From positions 7,210,001 through 7,274,000 of the forward strand of contig NC_084819.1 of assembly GCF_963583255.1 (NCBI RefSeq): 64,000 nucleotides of DNA. The letters are read 5' to 3'. This DNA is from Pyrus communis. Taxonomy: Eukaryota > Streptophyta > Magnoliopsida > Rosales > Rosaceae. The notes below the pieces were generated by a model. That model made no database searches. It was not told the DNA's origin and saw only the letters and a program-made list of their open reading frames with translations. The translations under genes were made by a program, and so were the position numbers. Positions 11,441-20,409 of this stretch are shown here, piece after piece; the first letter of the stretch is position 1; the number at the start of each line of letters is the position of its first letter.

Positions 11441-13244
11441 TAGGGCTGGGCAAACGGGTTCTGGGCCCGCGGGTAGGGGCGGGTATAGGCGGTTCGGGGC
11501 GGGTACGGGGCGGGTCCTGTTTTTAAATAGGGGAAACAGGGCGGGGCGGGCCTAGGTAATAGCATTCTAGGGTCGGGCCGGTTCCAGATTTATAGAAAAA
11601 CGGGGCCCCGAACCGGCCCGTTTGTAATTGAAATAGACGGCCCAGATTGAAAATAAACATACCTTCCAATCATGACCTAGGGTCGATCTTCTTCTTGATT
11701 GTTCTCCTCGACATCTCATCCTAGACCCAGGCACCCGCACCACCCATCTTCCCGATTCTTGTTCTCTCTTTCCCGACGACATCACCGCCGTCGCGATCAC
11801 CAACACTCCATCGTCGTTGCCAGTTCAGGTGAATTCTTTAACCTCTTTTTTTATTTTTTTTATAGGTTCTTTAACCTCTAATGTATGTAATCTGTGCTCA
11901 ATATATTGGGATGTTCATGTTTGTTCTTGCTGATTTGGTGGATTTTCTGATTTTTTTAGCTTGTTTTCACATCCAAATGTTGAGTAGAAGTCCTTGTATT
12001 TCACATATATTCTGAAGAATGTAAAGTATTTCCAAGCATATTGATTTGCAATCCGGAGACATCCATTCTATTTCTGTTCATTTTTTTAATTTTTTATTTA
12101 TTTTCATTGCCATATTTGTTAAAGGTTTCAAATTAGGATCTGAGAAGCATACAACAGAGGTAAATCGCAAAGAAATCTGGTGCACTGAGGATGACTTCTA
12201 GGATTGAAGGACTATCTCTGCTAAAGACAACAAAGGTAATCTTATCCAATCAAATTTATATCTAGGTTTTAAAAGTTGAAGGTGTAATGTGACAATGGAT
12301 ATCATAATCCAGCCCTTGACATCAGGGCAAAATCTAGGTTTTAAAAGTTGAAGGTCTATGTTATCCCCCTTTGATTGTAACTGTCCCTTGAATATATACT
12401 CTAGCCCCTGACATCAGGGCAAACTCTTCCGACTGTTAAGTCATTGAGATTCCTAACTTAAGTCTTAACCGGAAGGAAACACAGATGCATCTTAAAAATC
12501 TTGAAGCTTCTCAATGCTCATAAGCTAACGGATAAGAGCGATGTGTAATTGTGTATGGCCTCAGTGTGGTGTTTTTGGGGCTCTTAACAGGGATGCAGCC
12601 AATTACAGATTGTGTTTTGGATAACTATATATGTGAACCATCTTCTATGCTTTGCATGTGAGAATATAACTTCTTTGTCAAGTTAACATCCCTTATTGTT
12701 AGCGCTATTTAATCCATGTAACCGACTAGCTGCACTGGTTTTTGTGTTATTTACAAGTTTTCCTGCACTTCAGGTAAACATTACATTCCAATGTAATGTT
12801 TTGGCAACAGACAAAATGTAATATATTTCATGTAATTACTGATTATGTAATATGCTTCCATTCCCTCATATCTAATGATCTCTTATGTCTTGGTTTGTGT
12901 TCAAGCTTTGAGGTAGCCTAGCATCCAATGATCTGTGCAGTTTTGTGCAGTTTGCAATTTGTGCAGTTTTGTGCATATTGCAATCTGTGCAAAATTCAAT
13001 TTGTGCAGTTTGCAATCCGTACAATTCTTTTTTCTTTTTTTTTTCAAACAACCAAAAAAAAAAGAAAAAAAGAAAAAGGACCCATGGACCCGGCTCGAAC
13101 CGGCCTGTTTCAACCGGGCCGAGTAATGTCCAGTTCTTATATTAGAAAATGTAATCCTCGGCCCGGCCCACCCCGTTCCCTTTGAACCTAGGTCCGGTCC
13201 GGTCCCTTCAAAATTGGGCCCGGCCCGGCCCGTGCCCAGCCCTA
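11441..13244. mobile_element. Non-autonomous hAT element with 8-bp TSD
   Basis: The element has perfect 11-bp terminal inverted repeats, tagggctgggc and gcccagcccta. A perfect 8-bp duplication, ataggtcc, flanks it (11433-11440 and 13245-13252). TAGGG-type ends with 8-bp TSDs are characteristic of hAT transposons. Subterminal regions are rich in gcgggt/gggcgg on the left and ggcccggcccg on the right. The 1.8-kb interior has no transposase frame. It has a pyrimidine-rich leader-like stretch at about 11690-11830 followed by a splice-donor-like caggtgaatt, suggesting it came from the 5' end of an hAT gene. A short array of gtgcagttt motifs lies at 12935-13025. Confidence 0.9.
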
Positions 13245-14045
13245 ATAGGTCCCATTGGAGAGACGTTCAAAGATGCATCCCTCACCGCTGAAATGATCTG
13301 AAGTGAAACACTTTCTAGAATAATACTATGTAAACCCTTTTCAATCACCAATATAAGCCTTTCTTTAGCAGCCAACGCCTCGATTTGGATGGACAAAAAA
13401 CACAATCAAAGATTCATGTGGCCGCGACATACATTTACCATCTGAATCATGATAGCAATCCCAACTCCACCTAATCTTAGATCTTTGTTCCAAGCCCTAT
13501 CCATATTTACCTTGAGTTTACTAGACGGAGGGCACGACCACCTTGGGATAACAGATTGAACATTGGTTCGAGTTGGGGTGGCAATCACCTTTATGAAATA
13601 TTGCCACCAATCTGTGGCCCGTCGCATGATCACATTGGGAATAGGGTGCTACTCAGAACCCCATAATTTGCTATTTCTAGCAGTCCAAATTGCCCAAACA
13701 ACAATCGAAATGCAACCAAAATTTGATTATTTCATGCTCTTCGACATGTGTAGCGCCCAGTCCTTAATATGACAATTTTGCGAATAAGCAGGATGAAGAC
13801 CCAAAGGAGAGGCTAGCAAAGTGGCACTTAAGAATGAGGTTTTGAGTTAATTCAGGAGCCGCACCATAAAAAAATGCACAAAGGATCAATGGAAGTCGCT
13901 TGTGAACAAGATTTACCACCATAGGAATTATGATTGAAAAATCCTCTATGCCGCCATTTTAAATTTCGGTGGAATTCAGGAATACCAAATCTTATCCCAA
14001 AGCTTAATGAAAGGACCACTCAGAGATGAAGAGGATAAGGTAAGA
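13245..14045 (-). pseudogene. LINE remnant: zf-RVT, linker and RNase H N-terminal part
   Basis: On the minus strand from about 14040: L-W-D-K-I-W-Y-S, a stop, I-P-P-K-F-K-M (the zf-RVT pattern W-K-x-x-W-x-x-x-x-P-P-K-x-K). Then at about 13650-13720 ISIVVWAIWTARNSKLWGS (the W-x-I-W-x-x-R-N linker). Then W-S-C-P-P-x-x-K-L-K-V-N-M-D-R-A-W and G-G-V-G-I-A-I-M (RNase H start). Then EALAAKERLILVIEKGLHS to S-P-M-G-P-I, where the hAT element interrupts. Frameshifts and stops show it is dead. The domain order is that of plant L1-type LINEs (RVT_3 family). Confidence 0.78.
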
Positions 14046-16165
14046 AAAGGAGGAAAAATCCACAAGCAGGTGATGTTATGTTTCCTCTCAACACATCCAT
14101 TTTGCTCTGGGGTGTGAGGGCAACTGAACTGATGCAAAATACCATGTTGGAGAAGAAATGAACTAAACTGAGAACTTGTAAACTCACCCCTGAATCAGAT
14201 CATAGAGTCATGATTTTGTTTTCAATCAAATTCTCAACATATGATTTAAAATGCACAAATATGGAGACGACCTCAGATTTGAACTTTAAAGGAAATAGCC
14301 AACTATATTTGGTAAACTCATTAACAAACAAAACATAGAATTTATATCCACTAATAGAGGAGATAGGAGCAGGGCCCCAAACATCACAGTGAACAAGTTC
14401 TAAACTGTGAGTAGTAATTCTAGTGCTTACAGAAAATGGCAACTTATTATTTTTACCAATTGCACAATCTTGACAAAAGAAAGATACAAATTGTTTTCCA
14501 GTGTAAGCAAGCATATTTCTACTTAAAATCTTCCGGAAGATTGCAGAAAAGGAATGTCCAAGCCTCTTATGCCAAAGTTGTATGGAAGCTGGAGTACTAA
14601 TATTAGCATAGGATGATGGAGAATCTGGAGCACAAGCAGAAGCAGGTGAAGTACCTTGCACATGATAAAAGCCAGAGTTAACTAGCCCTTGAAAAAGCAT
14701 CCTCCCTGTAGAACGGTCTTTGATTATAGAACCATCAGAATCAAGGCTTAATTGATAGTAATTATCCTTTAAAAATTGATATGCAGAGAGGAGATTAAAC
14801 TTCATATGAGGAACATGGAGAACATTGTTCAACTTAAATGTTGCAAGTTGGAGTTTTAAGAACAGAAGTACTGGTGTGGTGAATGGGCATACCTTGACCA
14901 TCACCGATATAAACCTTATTTTCACCATGATAAGGCATAGGAGAATGAATAGCAGAGATATCATTCGTGATATGCGAGGTAGCTCCAGAGTCCAAAATCC
15001 AGGTAGGAAAGGTAGATTTAGTAATGGTGTGAGCACACATTGTTGCTAATTTAGTTGGTGGAATTTTGCCCAGCAAACGCATGATTCATGCATTCAAAAC
15101 AGTCAATTGCTTCATGATCCTGAGAGTGACAAATTTGACAGGGAACTCAGCCACCAGAGTATTGTCGATTTAAGCCTCCTGAAGAACAACTTGGATTATA
15201 GGAGTTGCCTTGGAAATTACCAGTCCCACGATAATTGTTGAAACTGCGATTTTTGCCACGATTATTGCCACGATTGTGACCACAATTGCTGCCTCAACAA
15301 TTCTTAGAAGAATTATAGTTGGAGTATGGAGCAACAAATGCTTGAGGAAAGGCATTAAATTAAGGCATTGGAAGAATCGAAGCCAGAGAGTGTTGAGACT
15401 GAGGAACATATGCATGAAAAGGTTCTGTAACAGAAGAAACAACAGATTTCTTCTTCCGACTCATAAAGAGTTCTTTGTTGATCAATAAACATGAAGTTCA
15501 TTAAGAGTTGCGGAGGAAATTCACAGTATTATAGAGTCAATGAAGAACTCGTACTCATCAGAGAGGCCATTGAGCGTAACAGTAATAAGATCATGATCAG
15601 AAACTGGCGTGCTGATAGCCATTAAAGCATCCAAAATACTTTTGATTTGTTGAATGTATTCAGAGATTGAAAGATCACATTTCTTAACTGAGTCAAGGCG
15701 AGTGTGAAGTTGGTGAATGTGCGCAACAGAGACTCCACCGAAGCGTTATTCAAGATTGATCCACAATTCGTGAGATGAAGATACACCAATGGTGAAAGCT
15801 ATGATTTCTTCAGATAAAGTGGAATTTAACCAAATGAGGATGCTTTGATCCTTCTCATACCAAGCTTCAAAGGCATGATTCGGAGCATCGGTGATGTGGC
15901 CAGAATTGTCAAGAAGAAATGACGGTGGACACACTTCAGTGTCGTCAAGAATTCTAGTGAGTTTGTAACGGTGAAAAATTGGAGCAAAGAACACCTTCGA
16001 TATAAGATAATTGTCTCGTTTAAGCTTCGTGGGAACCATACAACTAATGTTTTGGATTGTGATCGAAGAAATAGATGAAATTGGGGAATTAGGGTTAGGG
16101 TTCATCAAAGATGAATTTGGGGCAAGAATGTCAGGATTCGCAAGAGAAGAAGCTGAAGATACCAT
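14046..16165 (-). pseudogene. Copia gag-pol fragment (gag, protease, integrase N-terminal half)
   Basis: Gag starts with ATG at 16165 (M-V-S-S-A-S-S-L-A-N-P) and contains N-Y-L-I-S-K-V-F-F-A-P (the N-Y-x-x-W-x-x-x-x-x-P region of Copia gag), with W-Y-E-K-D-Q and L-W-I-N-L-E further on. The zinc-knuckle region (about 15080-15160) has C-Q-I-C-H and H-E-A-I-D-C-F. Protease shows W-I-L-D-S-G-A-T-S-H-I at about 15000. Gag-pre-integrase shows L-W-H-K-R-L-G-H-S at about 14570. Integrase shows H-C-D-V-W-G-P-A-P and, after a frame change, H-T-P-E-Q-N-G-C-V-E-R-K at about 14080. All families are standard Ty1/Copia. Confidence 0.85.
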
Positions 16166-16333
16166 CAGATAGACAGAGAGAAACAGAGATTAAAGATAAA
16201 AAAAAAATGGAGAATCGATCAAGAATTGAAGAAAATTGCCAATGAAAGCACGAAGAGAATCAATCGAGAGACGAAGATCGATGAGAATCGCGAAAAGGTG
16301 GAGAGGATCACGAAGAGGCGGTTAAGCAAAGGC

Positions 16334-16344
16334 AGTTGATACCA
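16334..16344 (-). other. Copia primer-binding site (tRNA-Met type)
   Basis: The minus strand reads TGGTATCAACT two bases after the LTR. TGGTATCA is the standard start of the initiator tRNA-Met complementary site in plant Copia elements. Confidence 0.75.
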
Positions 16345-16346
16345 TA

Positions 16347-16487
16347 TGAGATTTATGAAAGATTCTGTTTCATTGAATTAATGAGTCATTACAATTGTGT
16401 ATATATATACACCTGCTAATCATAATTAGCATCTAATTAAGTATAACTAATTATACTAAGACAACAATTGGTTACACTAAGCAAACA
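16347..16487 (-). repeat. Copia 5' LTR, about 141 bp
   Basis: Minus strand starts TGTTTGCTTAG and ends AATCTCA (TG...CA), followed by TA and the primer-binding site. The 3' boundary is well set by the primer-binding site. The 5' boundary is inferred from the first suitable TG, since there is no second LTR to compare. It contains a gtatatatatac palindrome that could serve as a TATA region. Confidence 0.55.
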
Positions 16488-16732
16488 GAAAATTGTTATG
16501 ATGTTCTGGATTGTGTGTCAATACTTTATATATTCCGTACTTTCAAGACACATCTCGGAATTTAACAAACGAAGAATGAGAGAAATAAAGTGGGGAAACT
16601 CTATTTCTCAAGAATAAGAATTAATTCTATTTTCTACTCCTTAATGATAATGGTTTCATGGTTTTAAATAGAACCCACATACTTCTTATTAAAGAGATGT
16701 AATTTTTCATCTTTAAGTATACATCATTTGGC
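16488..16732. other. Unassigned AT-rich DNA
   Basis: Nothing recognisable. Part of it may still belong to the Copia LTR if that LTR is longer than estimated. Confidence 0.3.
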
Positions 16733-16900
16733 AGCCACTTAGTATTACGGTCAAGTGGTATTCCTTTTCACTTGTAAGTGAGAAAGGTCTTAGGTTCGAT
16801 TCTCGTCAAAAACAAATTTGAATCACATTATTGCTAGCATATTATATGGCTAAGCCCATCTCTCTTTAGTGTAGATAATATCGTTATTAAAAAATATTAA
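16733..16900 (+). mobile_element. SINE (tRNA-derived), copy 1 of a tandem pair
   Basis: It contains a polymerase III box B-like ggttcgattctcg (about 16793) downstream of a box A-like tagtattacggtcaagtgg. It then has the family body (atttgaatcacattattgctagc, split here by positions 16817-16840), aagcccatctc and an A/T-rich tail ending in a short A run. The second copy directly downstream has the same order, and other family members appear at about 25195-25340 and, inverted, 47570-47700. A SINE is inferred from the pol III boxes, length of about 165 bp and dispersal. Confidence 0.65.
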
Positions 16901-17068
16901 GTAAAGTCATTTAGTACTACGGTCTAGTGGTATTCCTTTTCACTTGCAAGTGAGAGGTTTTAAGTTCGATTCTCGCTAAAGACGAATTTGAACCACAATA
17001 TTGCTAGCTCATTGTGAAGTTAAGCCCATCCCCTCCACTTAATATGAATAATATTGTTTGTTAAAAAA
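16901..17068 (+). mobile_element. SINE, copy 2 of the tandem pair
   Basis: It has the same structure as the preceding copy: tagtactacggtctagtgg, box B-like agttcgattctcg, ttgaaccacaatattgct, aagcccatccc and a tail of A residues. The two copies differ at many positions, so this is not a recent duplication. Confidence 0.65.
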
Positions 17069-17743
17069 ACAATGTACATCCTTTTTTTTTTTTGGGAAAC
17101 TAACAATATACATCCTTTGACTAACAGTAAATATACAACGGTCCCTTTCCATTTGGAAAAAGATACATACACTGTTGAATCCAACCAACGGTTACAACCA
17201 TTTTTCATTCAAATATTAGTTACATATTATAATAATTAATATTATAATATATAATTTTTCAACAACTATAACTTCCATCACGGGGTGTGTAATACTAATA
17301 TATATCTTTGTCAATGTAAACAACTCTGACGAGGTCCCGGTTGGTTGAATTTGGATCATGGTGGAGGACGTAAACACCATAAAGTCCCGAGCTTTATGCT
17401 CGGATTTTGATCAATTGAATTGCTCGAGTTTGATTCCTACAACATTACTGCAATATAAGTTTAATAGATATGATTGACTATTTTATAGAAATCAAACTCA
17501 CTAATATGTGGAATTTGCACCAACAAAGCATTGAATTATTTATCCTCAATGCACTCCATTACAATTCAATTCTAATTCATAATGTCTAGTCATGGATTGG
17601 TTTGGTTTAATTACAAAAAACTAAACTGGACCAATTCAAATATAATTATACTTTCACTTTCATATGTCAACTCAGGTTTAAATCCAATTGAGCCCACCCT
17701 TAATAAGTTTGTAACAAAGTGAAATTCAATTAATTTTGGAAAG
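17069..17743. other. Unassigned AT-rich DNA
   Basis: Some repeat-like text (about 17330-17480) but no gene or terminal structure could be assigned. Confidence 0.3.
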
Positions 17744-17851
17744 TGTTATTGGCACTCCAAAAATCTCATTCTAAACTCCTCACTAGTGTATTTTTCTTTC
17801 ATATTATAGAAAGTTTGGAGTGTAAAATGAGATTTTTGGAGTGCTAATAAC
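17744..17851. mobile_element. Short MITE with 26-bp TIRs
   Basis: Positions 17744-17769 are an almost perfect inverted repeat of 17826-17851; the core is ctccaaaaatctcatt and its complement. The two arms and a short AT-rich loop form a hairpin of about 108 bp. No convincing target duplication was found, so the superfamily is open. Confidence 0.7.
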
Positions 17852-18976
17852 AATTCCCTTAATTTTTTTGTTATCTAAAGAACTAGTGGGTTTGCTAATT
17901 AGAGCATCTCGCAGTTGGTGCAAGGCAAAGGCAAGGCCCAAAACTTGCCCTCCAACCTAGAATCCATCTATGGTCCAAAATTGCAAGGACAAGTGGTGGG
18001 CCAAGCAAAGCCCGCCCAAATGCTCGAGCATCTAAACTCCTACCTTACCCAAACAGGCATGTTGACGTTATGCTGACGCCAACCATTTTTTTTTAATTTT
18101 TAATATCAGGTGTGTTTAACACATGTGTGAAAAACGGTAAGTGGTACAAGCTCTACACGGGTGGGCTTCGCTGCATTAGATAAACAGCGGAGCCGAACGT
18201 CTCCATGATGTGGCTTGCTGAGAACCTTTGGATTTTCAATGATTAGATGATTTGAAATTGGAAAATACCAAAACAAATATGTCTTTTTTAGGTAGTTTTA
18301 TTAACACCCCACAATTTTATGAAGACACCTGCATTTTTTTTTTCCAATTGATCTTCCTCTTTTACCTTTATTGGTTGGGAAAAAAAAAAAAGAAATGGCA
18401 CCAACCAATCCCTTTGCCGATAGTCAACCACCATAGCACCACCCTTGAAATGATCTCAATATTTACAGTTGGTATGTCAAATTAACTAATGCCATCCATT
18501 TATTGTGTTGAACTCTGTTTGTTGACTTGGGTTTTGGAATGTAAACAAGTTAATTGATTTGGAAGAATATTGTGGATTGGAGGCGTTTGATTGTTGATGT
18601 TCGGTGATAGAAAATTTTATTGCTTGAAGTTTGACAAAGACTTTAAATTGGTTGCTTGGGTTTTGCTTAAAGTTTTGGCTTTTGTATGAAATTGGGAACT
18701 TTGTAAAAAATTGAAGACGGGAGAGAGGCTAGAGAAGAGGTGACCAGAGTGGATTGACGACTCCGACGACGGAGGTAATAAGAGGTTGTTGTCCAGTTGG
18801 GGTGTTTGTCGCTCTTTCTTTCGTTGTTAGGACCGAGGTGGGGAGGGTACAGAAAAATCAGGGGTAAAATTGGAAATTTGTAGGAATTTTTAAGAATTTT
18901 TTGAATGTGGGTGGTTTCGTAAATTTGTGGGGTGTAAATAAAACTACTCTTCCTTTTTTCAGACAAAAAAATAAAA
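17852..18976. other. Intergenic DNA, probably old repeat debris
   Basis: No gene could be supported. The part from about 17900 (gagcatctcgcagttgg) resembles the ends of MITEs starting with agcatct, but no matching second end was fixed. Aligned reading frames near 18250 and 18670 show no recognisable domain. Confidence 0.3.
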
Positions 18977-20126
18977 GGTTTATTACAAATGGTCCTTAAA
19001 ATTGACCCTCATTATTAAGATGGTCCTTGCTGAAATTGACTTGCGATATCAAAATGGTCCTTGAAATTGACCCGCGACATCAAAATGGTCTCTGAAATTG
19101 AAAATTGATCAATGTAGTCCCGCAAGTAAGTGTCTCAAATCAATGTAGTCATTCCGTTACAATTTTGTCAAAAATTATGTAATGTGCTGATGTAACACAT
19201 AAATGGATCACACAAGTCTAATTAAATTAAAAAAAATTACATATAGGCTTAATAATTTAATAGTTAATAAAAAAATTGTCAACAAAAAAACCCAGTCCTG
19301 CAATCACCTCTGATCCTAGTCCATATTTCTCTACCTCCTTCGCTCTTTATTCTCTGAAAAAAAATTCAATACACACTTCGACACCTTTCACCGAATTGAA
19401 CCTGGATTCGAGATCACTTTTGGTGACGGCTTTGCCCATTGTTAACGACTTCTGGGACATCACCGTTAACTAGGTGATCAACATCCTCACAACGTTAATC
19501 TTGGAAAGCTTGTTTGACGCTTTCCTGGTGGTCCGGTGATGCAAAGAACGACGATGTCTGCCTTGAGATAATAAGGTTATAACCGAGGTGTGTCTATTGT
19601 TGGTTGAAAACTATTCCCACACCCCCTCATAGGCCTTGGTTATGCCTTGTGCCTTCGAGAATTTATGGAAGGGATTTCTCTTCGGAGTAGGCCTTACTAT
19701 AAGAAAAAAAAAATTTCATTGTGCAAAAAGGCATTTAGACAACTTTTTTAATTAATTATTAAACCCACATCAGCACATAACACATTGTTTTACAGAATTG
19801 TGACGAAATAGTCATATTGATTTGCGACACCTATTTTCAAGGACTACATTAATTGATTTTCAATTTCAAATATCATATTGATGGTTTTGGTCAATTTTAG
19901 GGACCATCTTAATGGTGTGGGTCAATTTCGGGGACCATTTGTGATAAAAACCTGTAAATCTTATGGGGCCTATTTATGTGCCACATCAATATTTAACAGA
20001 ATTGTGACTGAATGACCATATTGATCTGCGACACCTATTTTTAGAAACTACATTATTTGATTTTTAATTTTAAGAACCATCTTGATAGCGAGGCTCAATT
20101 TTAATGACTATTTGTAATAAAAATCC
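18977..20126. mobile_element. MULE with 9-bp TSD just upstream of the PAT gene
   Basis: A 9-bp direct repeat aaaataaaa flanks it (18968-18976 and 20127-20135); it is low complexity but exact. The inverted repeats start ggtttattacaaatggtcc on the left and, reverse-complemented, ggatttttattacaaat on the right. A second, shorter copy of the right arm ends at about 19953 (ggggaccatttgtgat), so the right arm is duplicated. Repeated ggtcctt...aaattgacc units fill both arms. The centre (about 19275-19690) is not repetitive and looks like former coding sequence, with no domain I recognise. The element ends 284 bp before the PAT start codon. Confidence 0.72.
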
Positions 20127-20409
20127 AAAATAAAATAATAAGTTTCTCAAAAAAAAGAAAGAAAAAAGAATTGGGAAAGAAAGAAAAAAACAAAAACAAA
20201 TGTCTCCAAATCACAACGTGTTGAATTAGTCTCCCGACCATTTGAATCCCATCCTCAAATTTCAATCAAAATTCGTCAACTTTCCGTCGGATCCCAAATG
20301 GGGAAATGGAATTCCGATTCCCCAAAATCTTGATTTCAAATTCTTAGGGATTCCTGATTTTTCATGGTTTGATTCATCTGTGGAAAAAGGTCGATCAGGA
20401 GAAGCAGCA

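Larger units (their letters stand above)
14046..16487 (-). mobile_element. Truncated Ty1/Copia element (5' LTR through integrase)
   Basis: On the minus strand, in order: a short LTR (16347-16487), primer-binding site, gag, zinc-knuckle relic, protease, gag-pre-integrase and part of integrase. It stops at about 14046, where LINE sequence begins, so RT, RNase H and the 3' LTR are absent. Several frameshifts and stops break the polyprotein. The junction was probably made by deletion or recombination, since no target duplication can be assigned. Confidence 0.85.

Noticed and set aside
14825..15488. Plus-strand frames of 74-92 codons
   Set aside because: They are antisense to the Copia protease/gag region, whose motifs are clear on the minus strand.
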